Assembly: GCA_036501665.1 (NCBI GenBank)
Contig: DASXZW010000008.1
Span: forward strand, 1-64,000
DNA from: DATAUD01 sp036501665
GTDB taxonomy: Bacteria > Verrucomicrobiota > Verrucomicrobiia > Limisphaerales > Palsa-1400
Direction of reading: 5' to 3'
Length of the DNA: 64,000 bases
Shown: piece after piece, positions 51,578 through 59,428 of the stretch
Position numbering within the stretch: the stretch's first letter is position 1
Layout of the letters: each line of letters begins with the position of its first letter
Program-made: the position numbers and the translations under genes
The notes under the pieces: generated by a model
What the model saw: only the letters and a program-made list of their open reading frames with translations
What the model was told of the DNA's origin: nothing
The model's database searches: none

Positions 51578-54500
51578 TTGGCAATCCTACCTTGCAACCA
51601 GAAATTGCGCTCACTCACTCCCGAACAAAAAGAAGCCATCGACGCCAAAGGCAACGTGCTGGTCGTGGCCGGAGCGGGTGCGGGCAAGACAAGCACCCTG
51701 GTTGCGCGCTGCCTCGCGTGGCTTCTCGAAGACGAAAAATACAGCGTCGATGAGATTCTCATGGTCACTTTCACCCAGGCGGCGGCGGCGGAAATGCGCC
51801 AGCGGCTTCGGGTTGGCTTGGAAAATTCAACGATGCCCAGCGCAAGGTTGGCTGAGCAACTGGCTCTTCTGGAAACCGCGCAAATTTCAACATTGCACAG
51901 TTTTTGTTTTCGCCTCGTCGGCCAGCATTTCTACGAATTGGGCCTCGACCCGCAACCCAAGGTTCTCTCCGGCGAAGAAGCAGAAGTGCTGGCTCATCAA
52001 ACGCTCGACGGCGTCCTTGAGGAAATTTACGCATCTGACACGCCAGCGGACCGCGCCATTCAGGAGTTCATCAAGGAACAAGGGGCCGATTGGGACCAAC
52101 CTGTGCGAGAGACGATCCGCCGGATGCATGCTTATTGCAGGACCTTGCGCAATCCCGATGCCTGGCTTGCGGCGCAAAGGAAGTTTTTCCAGGCTGATGA
52201 TCCAAAGGAATGGCGCGACTGGCTGATCGACGCTTTGGAGGAACGACGGCGCGCGTGGCTCGAAATGCTTGGACGTCAGCCCGCTGTCAATACCAATTCT
52301 GCTCTTTGCGCGACCGCCCTCGGCCGACTGCCCGACCAACCGACGATTGCCGAATTTGCGGTCGCTCTAAAATCTGTTCTTGACGCTGACAACGACTGGC
52401 CGCCCCGCAGAAAAACGGCTCTTCGCAAACCCATTGAACATATTTTCGAGGAAGCAGCGTTCCTGCATTCGCTCTGTCCGGACGATAAAGGCGACCCGTT
52501 GGCCGAGGACTGGAACTGGGCGCGAATGCCGATGCTTGCGCTGTTAGATGCAGTTGTCCGCTTCGAGGACGCCTTCGCCAAGGCCAAACGGCAAAGCGGC
52601 GCAGTGGATTATCAGGACCTTGAACAGTTCGCTTTGAAACTGCTCTGGAACGGAAGCCGTCCGAGCGCGGTCGCGAAGAGTTGGCGGGAAAAATTGCGAC
52701 TGGTGTTCGTCGATGAATTCCAGGACATCAACGATGCGCAGGAGGCGATCATTCAGGCCCTCTCCGGTGAAGAAGACGCCGCGAACCGCTTTCTCGTCGG
52801 CGATGTCAAGCAGAGCATTTATCGTTTCCGCCTGGCTGATCCGGGAATTTTTCTTCGTTACAAAATTTTGTGGGAACAGGCTGCCACCGGAGGGCGCGCC
52901 CTGCCCCTTTCGCAAAATTTCCGCAGCCACGAGGGAATTCTCAATTTCGTCAATGCCTTCTTCGCGATGCTGATGCGGGAAAGTCTCGGCGGAGTCGCTT
53001 ATAACGAGGAAGCGCAGCTTCGCTTCGGCGCGCCGGACAAACGGGCCTCCTTCGCAGCAGACCCGCAAATCCCTCCGCCGGTCGAACTTCATCTAAGGCG
53101 GTCTGGCGAAAAGGCCGAAGATGACGCAGGCGATAACGCTTCCGATGCGGAGAAGGAAGCCCGGATGGTTTGCGAACGCCTGGCGCAGTTGAAGTCGGAG
53201 AACTATACTATTATTGACGGCGACACGCGACGCCCCATGATCTGGCGGGATGTCGTGATTCTCCTTCGTTCGCCACGCGGAAAGGCCGCCGCTTATTTCA
53301 AAGAATTTAGCCGCCTCGGTGTCCCGCTGGTTGCGGCTCGCGGCGGTTTTCACGACAGCGCGGAGGCGCGCGATCTGGTTGCGCTGCTTCAATTGCTCGA
53401 CAACCCGCTGCAGGATTTGCCGCTGCTGGCAGTCTTGCTTTCTCCCCTGGCCGGATTCACTCCCAGCGAATTGGCATTGATCCGCATCGCCCATCCTCAA
53501 GGACTTTTTTGGTACGCGCTCAACGACTGGCAGAATTCCGAAGGAAAAAATGAGGCCAACGCTACGGCCGTCAAAGCCGATCTGTTCCTGAAACGTTTTC
53601 ACGCCTGGCGACGTCTGTCGCGGCGAAGCTCGGTCTCGCGATGCCTCGAAAGTATTATTGACGAGTTGCGTTACGCGGATCGCGTCGCCGCCGGCGAGCG
53701 CGGTGAGCAGAGGCGGGGCAACGTGGAGCGCTTTCTTCACCTTGCTCGGCAATTTGACGGCGGACGCGGCGAAAGCTTGTCGCGTTTTCTCCGATTCCTC
53801 GAAGCCCAACAGGAAAGCGAGATCGACATCGAACCGGCGTCCGAGCCGGAAGCCGACGCCGTCAGGCTGATGAGCATTCATCAAAGCAAAGGGCTGGAGT
53901 TTCCGGTGGTCGTCGTCGCTGATCTCGGAAAGAAATTCAACGAAGACGATCTACAACGGCGCATTATTCTTGATCAAAACTTCGGGCTTTGCCCGCAGAT
54001 CAAGCCGCCGGGTGCCGCTCAATTCTACCCGAGCCTGGCGCACTGGCTTGCCCGAAACCGGCAGCGGCGCGAAATCCTCGGTGAGGAAATGCGCCTCCTC
54101 TACGTTGCATTCACACGCGCGGCTCAGCGACTTATCCTGGCGGGCTCGACATCCGACAAAAACATCCACGAAAATTGGCCTGCGGATGCTCAAATAGGTT
54201 TTGATGACGCGGCGGTCCTCGAAGCCAGAAATTATTTGGACTGGATCGGCCCCTGGCTTGCCGGAACAGCCGACCTCACCAAGTCCGGCGGCAACTCTCT
54301 CCTAACCTGGACGCTGCACGATGATCAACCTGTTGAAACATCCGAACCCGAAGCCAAAACGACTTCGGAGATACTCGACATCACACCAGAAATCCGCGAC
54401 CGCCTAAGCTGGCATTATCCTTTTCGCTCGGAAACCGGCATTCCCGCAAAGGTTTCAGTCTCAGTCCTTCGACGCCAGATTGCGGAGCAGGAGGATGACG

Positions 54501-55102
54501 AGTCCACGCGCATATTTGCATTTGACACTCCGTCCGACAAACGCCCCGCCGGCAAGGACGATTTGACGGCGGCGGAAATTGGCTCCGCGCATCACCTATT
54601 TTTGGAATCGGTCTCATTGGAGCGAACCCGGACGGCGGACAATCTTCGTGCAGAGGCCGAACGCCTGATCCGTTGCAACAAGCTGACGCCAGCTCAGGCG
54701 GCCTCCCTCGACTTCGAGGCGCTGGCGGCTTTTTGGAAATCTGACGTCGGCGCTATGTTGTTAAAGGCGCCCGACTCCATTCATCGTGAACTCAATTTCA
54801 AAGCCCGCTTCGATCCATCAGAATTGGCGCTCATGGGCAATAATGTCTTTGCGCCTGGAGGCGCGGACGAATTCATAGTCGTCCAGGGAACAATTGACCT
54901 GGCAGCAATCCAGCCAAACGAGATTTGGCTTCTCGACTTCAAAACCGATCAATTTCCCAAAGAACAAATCACCAACAAAATCGCGACGTATCGCCCGCAA
55001 TTGGACTTGTACGCTGCGGCCATCTCGAAAATCTACAAACGCCCGGTGACACGCCGTTGGCTGCGGTTTCTTTCGCTCCAACACACCGCAGACCTCTCCT
55101 GA
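51578..55102 (+). CDS. addA: AddA-like helicase-nuclease
   Basis: A 1,174-residue UvrD-superfamily helicase with a C-terminal nuclease. The Walker A motif VAGAGAGKTST is near residue 31, motif II (VDEFQDIN) near 378, a QNFRSHEGI segment near 445, and LLYVAFTRAAQRL near 845. The C-terminal PD-(D/E)xK nuclease has GTIDLA, LLDFKTD and the QLDLYA motif. It unwinds and trims DNA ends in recombinational repair, normally with AddB. No addB is in the window. No ATG precedes the family start in frame: the start is TTG at 51578 or TTG at 51605 (before RSLTPEQKEAI). Confidence 0.86.
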   Translation: MAILPCNQKLRSLTPEQKEAIDAKGNVLVVAGAGAGKTSTLVARCLAWLLEDEKYSVDEILMVTFTQAAAAEMRQRLRVGLENSTMPSARLAEQLALLETAQISTLHSFCFRLVGQHFYELGLDPQPKVLSGEEAEVLAHQTLDGVLEEIYASDTPADRAIQEFIKEQGADWDQPVRETIRRMHAYCRTLRNPDAWLAAQRKFFQADDPKEWRDWLIDALEERRRAWLEMLGRQPAVNTNSALCATALGRLPDQPTIAEFAVALKSVLDADNDWPPRRKTALRKPIEHIFEEAAFLHSLCPDDKGDPLAEDWNWARMPMLALLDAVVRFEDAFAKAKRQSGAVDYQDLEQFALKLLWNGSRPSAVAKSWREKLRLVFVDEFQDINDAQEAIIQALSGEEDAANRFLVGDVKQSIYRFRLADPGIFLRYKILWEQAATGGRALPLSQNFRSHEGILNFVNAFFAMLMRESLGGVAYNEEAQLRFGAPDKRASFAADPQIPPPVELHLRRSGEKAEDDAGDNASDAEKEARMVCERLAQLKSENYTIIDGDTRRPMIWRDVVILLRSPRGKAAAYFKEFSRLGVPLVAARGGFHDSAEARDLVALLQLLDNPLQDLPLLAVLLSPLAGFTPSELALIRIAHPQGLFWYALNDWQNSEGKNEANATAVKADLFLKRFHAWRRLSRRSSVSRCLESIIDELRYADRVAAGERGEQRRGNVERFLHLARQFDGGRGESLSRFLRFLEAQQESEIDIEPASEPEADAVRLMSIHQSKGLEFPVVVVADLGKKFNEDDLQRRIILDQNFGLCPQIKPPGAAQFYPSLAHWLARNRQRREILGEEMRLLYVAFTRAAQRLILAGSTSDKNIHENWPADAQIGFDDAAVLEARNYLDWIGPWLAGTADLTKSGGNSLLTWTLHDDQPVETSEPEAKTTSEILDITPEIRDRLSWHYPFRSETGIPAKVSVSVLRRQIAEQEDDESTRIFAFDTPSDKRPAGKDDLTAAEIGSAHHLFLESVSLERTRTADNLRAEAERLIRCNKLTPAQAASLDFEALAAFWKSDVGAMLLKAPDSIHRELNFKARFDPSELALMGNNVFAPGGADEFIVVQGTIDLAAIQPNEIWLLDFKTDQFPKEQITNKIATYRPQLDLYAAAISKIYKRPVTRRWLRFLSLQHTADLS

Positions 55103-55200
55103 AAATTGTTTTGAATCAAGCGCCGGCGCGAGCATCGGAAGCCTTGACTTTTTGCCGGGGATGCGGCTTCTTGGAGGTAAGCATTACGCGTAAATTGCAT

Positions 55201-56334
55201 ATGAAACTCCTGCGCTTCCATTCTTGTTTAATTTTGCTTGTACTAACCGCTGTTTGCCAGCAGTCAAAGGCGCAAGCGCCCACGCCTCCGGTTCCGACCT
55301 CCGCGACCCCGAGCGCTCCGCCTGACACGAATGGAGCCATCATCGCCTTCGATCAAACCGTTTACAACTTCGGAAGCTCTTGGGCTGGAGAACCGGTCAA
55401 ACATGTGTTTGTCGTCACCAACATCGGAAACGCGCCGCTGGAAATCAGCCGCGTTCACCCTTCCTGCGGATGCACAACTGCGGGGGACTATTCCACCAAC
55501 ATCGCGCCCGGCAAGACGGGAACGATTGCCATCCAGTTCGACAACTCGCATTACAACGGGCTGGTCTCCAAAACAATCGACGTCTTTTCCAACGCCAAAA
55601 ACACAGCGCGAGCCCAGTTGATGCTGCACGGGACAGTCAAGAAATCCATGGAAATAACTCCCTTGCAGGCCGTCATCACAGTCCAGGACGACACGACAGT
55701 TCCCGGCACAGCCACGGTGAAAATAGTCAACAATAGGGATACGCTGGTCACCCTTTCCGACCCGGTCGCCGCGAACAAGAAATACATTCCTGAACTAAAG
55801 ACAATCAAACCCGGCCGCGAATATGAATTGACAGTCAGCGTTGAGCCTCCCTTCACCGGACCCAACGCCCCCGGCACGATTGCCCTGAAGACCTCCAATC
55901 CGGAACAACCGACGTTGACGGTCTCGGCCATCACTTCCATTCAAAAGGCCGTCCTAGTTTCGCCGTCACAAATCGTGGTCGGACCTCCTTCCGATCATTG
56001 GACGACGAACCGGGTGTTTATTCGCGGCAACGGCCCAACGCATTTGGCCCTTGAAGAACCTCAAACAAGCGACAGCCGTATCGAAGTCAAAATTGTCCCC
56101 CTCGGGACGCCGAACCTATACAATCTGGTAGTCGCCATTCCCCCGAATTACCAAATTCCAAGAGGCCAGCATGCTGCGGCGACTTTAAAATCCAACCACC
56201 CGCGTTATCCACTTATCACGGTTCCCATCGTCCAATCGCTCCGTCCTCAAGGCCTCGCCGGACAACCGCACTACCCAGTTTCGCCGATGGTGAAGCAAAC
56301 AGCCACCAACAGCGTTGCCCCGGCGCATCCCTGA
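55201..56334 (+). CDS. Exported DUF1573 protein
   Basis: A 377-residue protein with a signal peptide (residues 1-22) and a Pro/Ala-rich spacer. The DUF1573 domain (about 45-140) has the typical FGSSWAGEPVKHVFVVTNIGN and HPSCGCTTA motifs. The following 230 residues are beta-rich and unrecognised. DUF1573 proteins are periplasmic and of unknown function, often near redox genes. It is the first gene of a three-gene unit with a rhodanese and a MauE-like membrane protein. Confidence 0.85.
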   Translation: MKLLRFHSCLILLVLTAVCQQSKAQAPTPPVPTSATPSAPPDTNGAIIAFDQTVYNFGSSWAGEPVKHVFVVTNIGNAPLEISRVHPSCGCTTAGDYSTNIAPGKTGTIAIQFDNSHYNGLVSKTIDVFSNAKNTARAQLMLHGTVKKSMEITPLQAVITVQDDTTVPGTATVKIVNNRDTLVTLSDPVAANKKYIPELKTIKPGREYELTVSVEPPFTGPNAPGTIALKTSNPEQPTLTVSAITSIQKAVLVSPSQIVVGPPSDHWTTNRVFIRGNGPTHLALEEPQTSDSRIEVKIVPLGTPNLYNLVVAIPPNYQIPRGQHAAATLKSNHPRYPLITVPIVQSLRPQGLAGQPHYPVSPMVKQTATNSVAPAHP

Positions 56335-56338
56335 CGGT

Positions 56339-56998
56339 GTGTCGAACGGTTTTTCCGCGTCCGTGGTTGGCAAGGTCGTGCTGGAGGCCGTGGTTGTTGT
56401 CGTGGCGGCGGCGGCTTTTGGCTTCGGCGCAAACGAACTTTCACCGCGTGGTCTAAAACTAGCGCGAAATTATTTTCCAAGCGGCACGGATCAAGCCGTG
56501 GCGACATCGCGAATCTCTGCTCCCATCGTCCCAACAAATTCAGCAGCATCGTCAAATATAACTCAAACATCCCCGACAGACCCCGTTGACGAGCGCCTGA
56601 AGGACAAGGGCCTGCAACCAATCAGCCGCGCGAGGACTCTGGAATTGTTCCATGATCCGCGTTATCGGGAAGGACCGATTGTATTTGTCGATGCGCGAAA
56701 CCAGGAACATTACGAGGTTGGGCACATTCCAGGTGCTTTTCCGTTGGATCCGTACCATCCAGAGCAACAAATGACGGGCGTTTTGACAGCCTGCCAGGCG
56801 GCGGACCAAGTCGTGGTTTATTGCACCGGCGGCGAATGCGAAGATGCGGACACCACGGCGATTCTTCTCCGTGAAGCCGGCGTGCCAAATCAGAAATTGT
56901 TCGTCTATGGCGGCGGTTACGAGGATTGGGCCGAGAGGCGACTGCCCATTGAACGCGGCGCTAAAAATAGTGGCGACATATCAGGCCAAACGAAATGA
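56339..56998 (+). CDS. Membrane-anchored rhodanese-like protein
   Basis: A 219-residue protein with an N-terminal hydrophobic anchor (VVLEAVVVVVAAAAFGFG), a linker to about residue 90 and a rhodanese domain to about 205. The active-site loop keeps its cysteine: YCTGGEC, with C162 as the persulfide residue. It would face the periplasm. The GTG at 56339 is the likely start, 5 bp after the DUF1573 stop; a TTG at 56315 is the upstream alternative. The stop overlaps the MauE-like start by 4 bp. Confidence 0.82.
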   Translation: MSNGFSASVVGKVVLEAVVVVVAAAAFGFGANELSPRGLKLARNYFPSGTDQAVATSRISAPIVPTNSAASSNITQTSPTDPVDERLKDKGLQPISRARTLELFHDPRYREGPIVFVDARNQEHYEVGHIPGAFPLDPYHPEQQMTGVLTACQAADQVVVYCTGGECEDADTTAILLREAGVPNQKLFVYGGGYEDWAERRLPIERGAKNSGDISGQTK

Positions 56999-57486
56999 GC
57001 ATCAGCGAACCCAGTCGTAAAGCTGGAATAATTGACTTTGGCACCATTGGAGCGCGATGGCTGCTTGGCGCATTGTTCATTTACACCGGCCTGGAAAAAG
57101 TCTGGGATCCCGTGGCGTTCCTCAAACTGGTTCGTCAGTATGATTTAGTCCAGACACCCGTTCTCTTGAATTCGATTGCTGCGATGTTGCCGTGGTTTGA
57201 GGTTTGTTGCGGCGCGCTGCTGCTCTTGGGAATTGGCGTCCGGGGAACAGCGTTGACACTGGTGGGAATCCTCGTTCCTTTCACAATAGTTGTCTGGCAT
57301 CACGCGCTGGAATTGGGAATGGCCAAATCGATTCCCTTTTGCGCCGTTAAATTCGATTGCGGTTGCGGAACGGGCGAAGTGTATATCTGCACGAAGCTCA
57401 TGGAAAACTTCGGCTTCATCCTGCTGTCGTGCTGGCTGCTTAACGGTCGCGGGAGGCGGTGGGCCTTGAGTTACTCCCTTGTATGA
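56995..57486 (+). CDS. MauE/DoxX-family membrane protein
   Basis: A 163-residue protein with four hydrophobic segments: WLLGALFIYTGLEKVWDP, LPWFEVCCGALLLLG, ALTLVGILVPFTIVVW and FGFILLSCWLL. The cysteine-rich loop FCAVKFDCGCGTGEVYIC before the last helix fits MauE-like and vitamin-K-reductase-like redox membrane proteins. MauE serves in maturation of methylamine dehydrogenase, but no mau genes are here, so a general thiol-redox role is more likely (inference). Third gene of the DUF1573-rhodanese-MauE unit. Confidence 0.8.
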   Translation: MSISEPSRKAGIIDFGTIGARWLLGALFIYTGLEKVWDPVAFLKLVRQYDLVQTPVLLNSIAAMLPWFEVCCGALLLLGIGVRGTALTLVGILVPFTIVVWHHALELGMAKSIPFCAVKFDCGCGTGEVYICTKLMENFGFILLSCWLLNGRGRRWALSYSLV

Positions 57487-57515
57487 AGGGCTTTGTTCCG
57501 GCGAGGATTTCTGAG

Positions 57516-58127
57516 TCAAGCAACGGTTCTTGCCAGTGCCTGACGTCTTCTGGCGCATGACTCGCCAAGAAAGAAGCAACTGGCGCAAAGAATGACAGCG
57601 TTAATCCAGAACGCCGAAAGCATCAGGTTCGGCGCAAACCAGGGCAAACTTGTGTCATGGAGAGATCCCGACCAACCATAGACAAGGCTGACTATAATGC
57701 CGGCAAGCAATTTGGCGCACCCCACCAAAAAGGCGGAGAAAACGACCGCTGCAAAGCGCTTGCCTGTGATCAAGGTCAGGAAAGGCACGACACATAACGA
57801 AGGGACGAGAATTTGCAGCCCAACAAACATCGCAACCCAGTCGTGAGAGTCAACAAGAATAAACCAGAGCGCTGAAAATACCGCCCATGCCGAAAACAAC
57901 GCGACCGCCAGTGGCCGCATTTTGTCAGACCAGGTTAGAGTATCGAGGCCACCTGGTGCTCGAAAACTGGTCGCCGCCATGTAAAAACAACACGCGCAAA
58001 AGCACCACAACGCAACGCAACGGCCTTGATGGGATTGCCAAAGAACCATCGCAGGCAATGGCGCTATTATGGAAGCCAGCCAGGTGGATCGAAGTTCTCG
58101 CAATTGATGACTTAATGACTCATTCAT
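57516..58127 (-). CDS. Hypothetical membrane protein
   Basis: A 203-residue protein with five or six hydrophobic segments, no recognised motif and a basic C-terminus. It lies 16 bp downstream of the prefix-domain membrane protein gene on the same strand, so the two form one unit. Its cysteines lie mostly inside the membrane segments. The unit is divergent from the GntR-type regulator, which probably controls it. Confidence 0.65.
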   Translation of the reverse strand: MNESLSHQLRELRSTWLASIIAPLPAMVLWQSHQGRCVALWCFCACCFYMAATSFRAPGGLDTLTWSDKMRPLAVALFSAWAVFSALWFILVDSHDWVAMFVGLQILVPSLCVVPFLTLITGKRFAAVVFSAFLVGCAKLLAGIIVSLVYGWSGSLHDTSLPWFAPNLMLSAFWINAVILCASCFFLGESCARRRQALARTVA

Positions 58128-58143
58128 GGTGTGCGCTATTGCT

Positions 58144-58560
58144 TCACGCTGCGCGCCATTTGGAAAACGCCACCTTCCCGCCTCCGAGAGTTAAAGCCGC
58201 ACCGAATATCAGGAAGGCGACATCCCAGCCGCTCAGCGAGCTTTGGTTTAAGTATAAAGCCATTGCTGGCATGACGAGCGCCATACCGATCGCAACGCCG
58301 ATTACGCCAGCGAGCATCACGATAATTCGTTTCTTTTTATTGGCTCCGCTCTTTTTGAATTCTCTGTCGAGCACAGTTGCTGGACCGATCTTTCCCATTG
58401 CATTTTGAAAAGCCTGTTCAATCTGCACGCCTAACTTCGCTTGTCGCTCGATTTCTTCGCGCAAGTGACTTTCCAACTCCTGTAGCGGCACTGGGGACCG
58501 GACGCCCGCTGAAAGCATCTGCCGCCGCCATTCCGAAATTGCTTGTTCGAGATTAAACAT
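58144..58560 (-). CDS. Membrane protein with a permease-prefix-type N-terminal domain
   Basis: A 138-residue protein. The first 70 residues (WRRQMLSAGV, then ELESHLREEIERQAKLG and AFQNAMGKIG) match the permease prefix domain seen in front of some ABC transporter permeases and in DUF1700-like proteins. Two hydrophobic segments follow (VMLAGVIGVAIGMALVMPAM and DVAFLIFGAALTLGG). No permease domain is attached. The leader is about 100 nt, with a strong sigma-70 promoter at 58671-58699. It heads a two-gene unit divergent from the GntR-type regulator. Confidence 0.72.
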   Translation of the reverse strand: MFNLEQAISEWRRQMLSAGVRSPVPLQELESHLREEIERQAKLGVQIEQAFQNAMGKIGPATVLDREFKKSGANKKKRIIVMLAGVIGVAIGMALVMPAMALYLNQSSLSGWDVAFLIFGAALTLGGGKVAFSKWRAA

Positions 58561-58670
58561 ATTGTTCCTTTTTTACAGTTTGTTGAAGATGCTAGAAATG
58601 ATCCTCATTGCGCCGTTTGTCCTTGAAAGCCCTCTTGCGCACGACAAGTTCCAATGTTCAGCATACGTAG

Positions 58671-58699
58671 ATAATACATGGCGTCACTATGTATGTCAA
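58671..58699 (-). promoter_or_regulatory. Strong sigma-70 promoter of the divergent membrane-protein unit, overlapping an operator half-site
   Basis: On the minus strand, consensus TTGACA (58699-58694) and TATTAT (58676-58671) are 17 bp apart. The sequence GACATAC, identical to the arm of the palindrome at 58790-58813, begins inside the -35 box. A weak inverted repeat (ATACAT, 9 bp, ATGTAT) spans the spacer. Confidence 0.65.
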
Positions 58700-58769
58700 T
58701 AGAGAGAATCCCATTTTGCGAATTCACACAACGCTCAATAACAACTGTATAAGGAGGAACCGTCCTTGT

Positions 58770-58798
58770 TGACGATTCGGGTCATTCGACATACAGTC
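58770..58798 (+). promoter_or_regulatory. Promoter of the GntR-type regulator gene
   Basis: TTGACG (58770-58775) and TACAGT (58793-58798) are 17 bp apart. The -10 box lies inside the operator palindrome. Transcription would start about 58805, only a few bases before the ATG at 58809, so the mRNA may be leaderless. Confidence 0.5.
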
Positions 58799-58813
58799 AT
58801 ATGACTGTATGTT
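58790..58813. promoter_or_regulatory. Perfect 24-bp palindromic operator at the regulator start
   Basis: The left half ACATACAGTCAT is followed by its exact reverse complement. The centre is CATATG. It covers the -10 box and the start codon of the GntR-type gene. A near-perfect copy is at 37390-37413. Confidence 0.82.
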
Positions 58814-59405
58814 TTTCCAAATCGACTTTAATGCCGCTACAGCACTTTACCGACAATTGGTGGATCAAGTCCGCTTTGCCGCTGCTTCGGGAACTCTTAA
58901 GCCGCACGATCCACTCCCAGCCATTCGTCCGCTCGCCAGGCAATTGCACCTGAATCGCAACACTGTCGCAAAGGCCTTCACGGAATTGGAATCCCTTGGC
59001 GTCATTAAAACCATCCTAGGTAAGGGATCATTCGTGGAACCTGTCAATACACCTTTTCTTCCGAAGATCCGGCATAAACTCCTGGTCGCCAAAATCGACG
59101 CGGCACTGGTCGCAGCGCATCAATTGCAGGTGGACGCGCCTTCTTTTGCAGCGCTGGTTGCCGAACGCACGAAGTACTTTGCACAGAAAATCAAAGACGA
59201 AAGAATTCCCCAAGAACCAGAAGAAGCGCCTTCTCTCAACGAAACTTTAGAAAACGAAACCAACATCGCCAAGCTCCCGCAAAAGCGTTCTTCGTCAACA
59301 AAACCCCGAACACCCGGCGCGCCCGCGCCACAATCGTCATCTCCAATTCCACCACAAACGACATCCCCAACTGACTCCGAAAATTGGTCGCCGTCGATGG
59401 ATTGA
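58809..59405 (+). CDS. GntR-family (YtrA-type) transcriptional regulator
   Basis: A 198-residue regulator. The first 75 residues form the GntR winged helix in the YtrA arrangement: ALYRQLVDQVRFAAASGTLK, then RPLARQLHLNRNTVAKAFTE and a LGVIKTILGKGSFV wing. No large effector domain follows, as expected for the YtrA group, but the protein is about 70 residues longer because of a Ser/Pro/Thr-rich tail (about 130-198). It binds DNA as a dimer. A perfect palindrome overlaps its start codon and promoter, so strong self-repression is likely. It is divergent from two membrane-protein genes. Confidence 0.87.
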   Translation: MFFQIDFNAATALYRQLVDQVRFAAASGTLKPHDPLPAIRPLARQLHLNRNTVAKAFTELESLGVIKTILGKGSFVEPVNTPFLPKIRHKLLVAKIDAALVAAHQLQVDAPSFAALVAERTKYFAQKIKDERIPQEPEEAPSLNETLENETNIAKLPQKRSSSTKPRTPGAPAPQSSSPIPPQTTSPTDSENWSPSMD

Positions 59406-59428
59406 GAGCCGTTACTATTTTTACGTGT

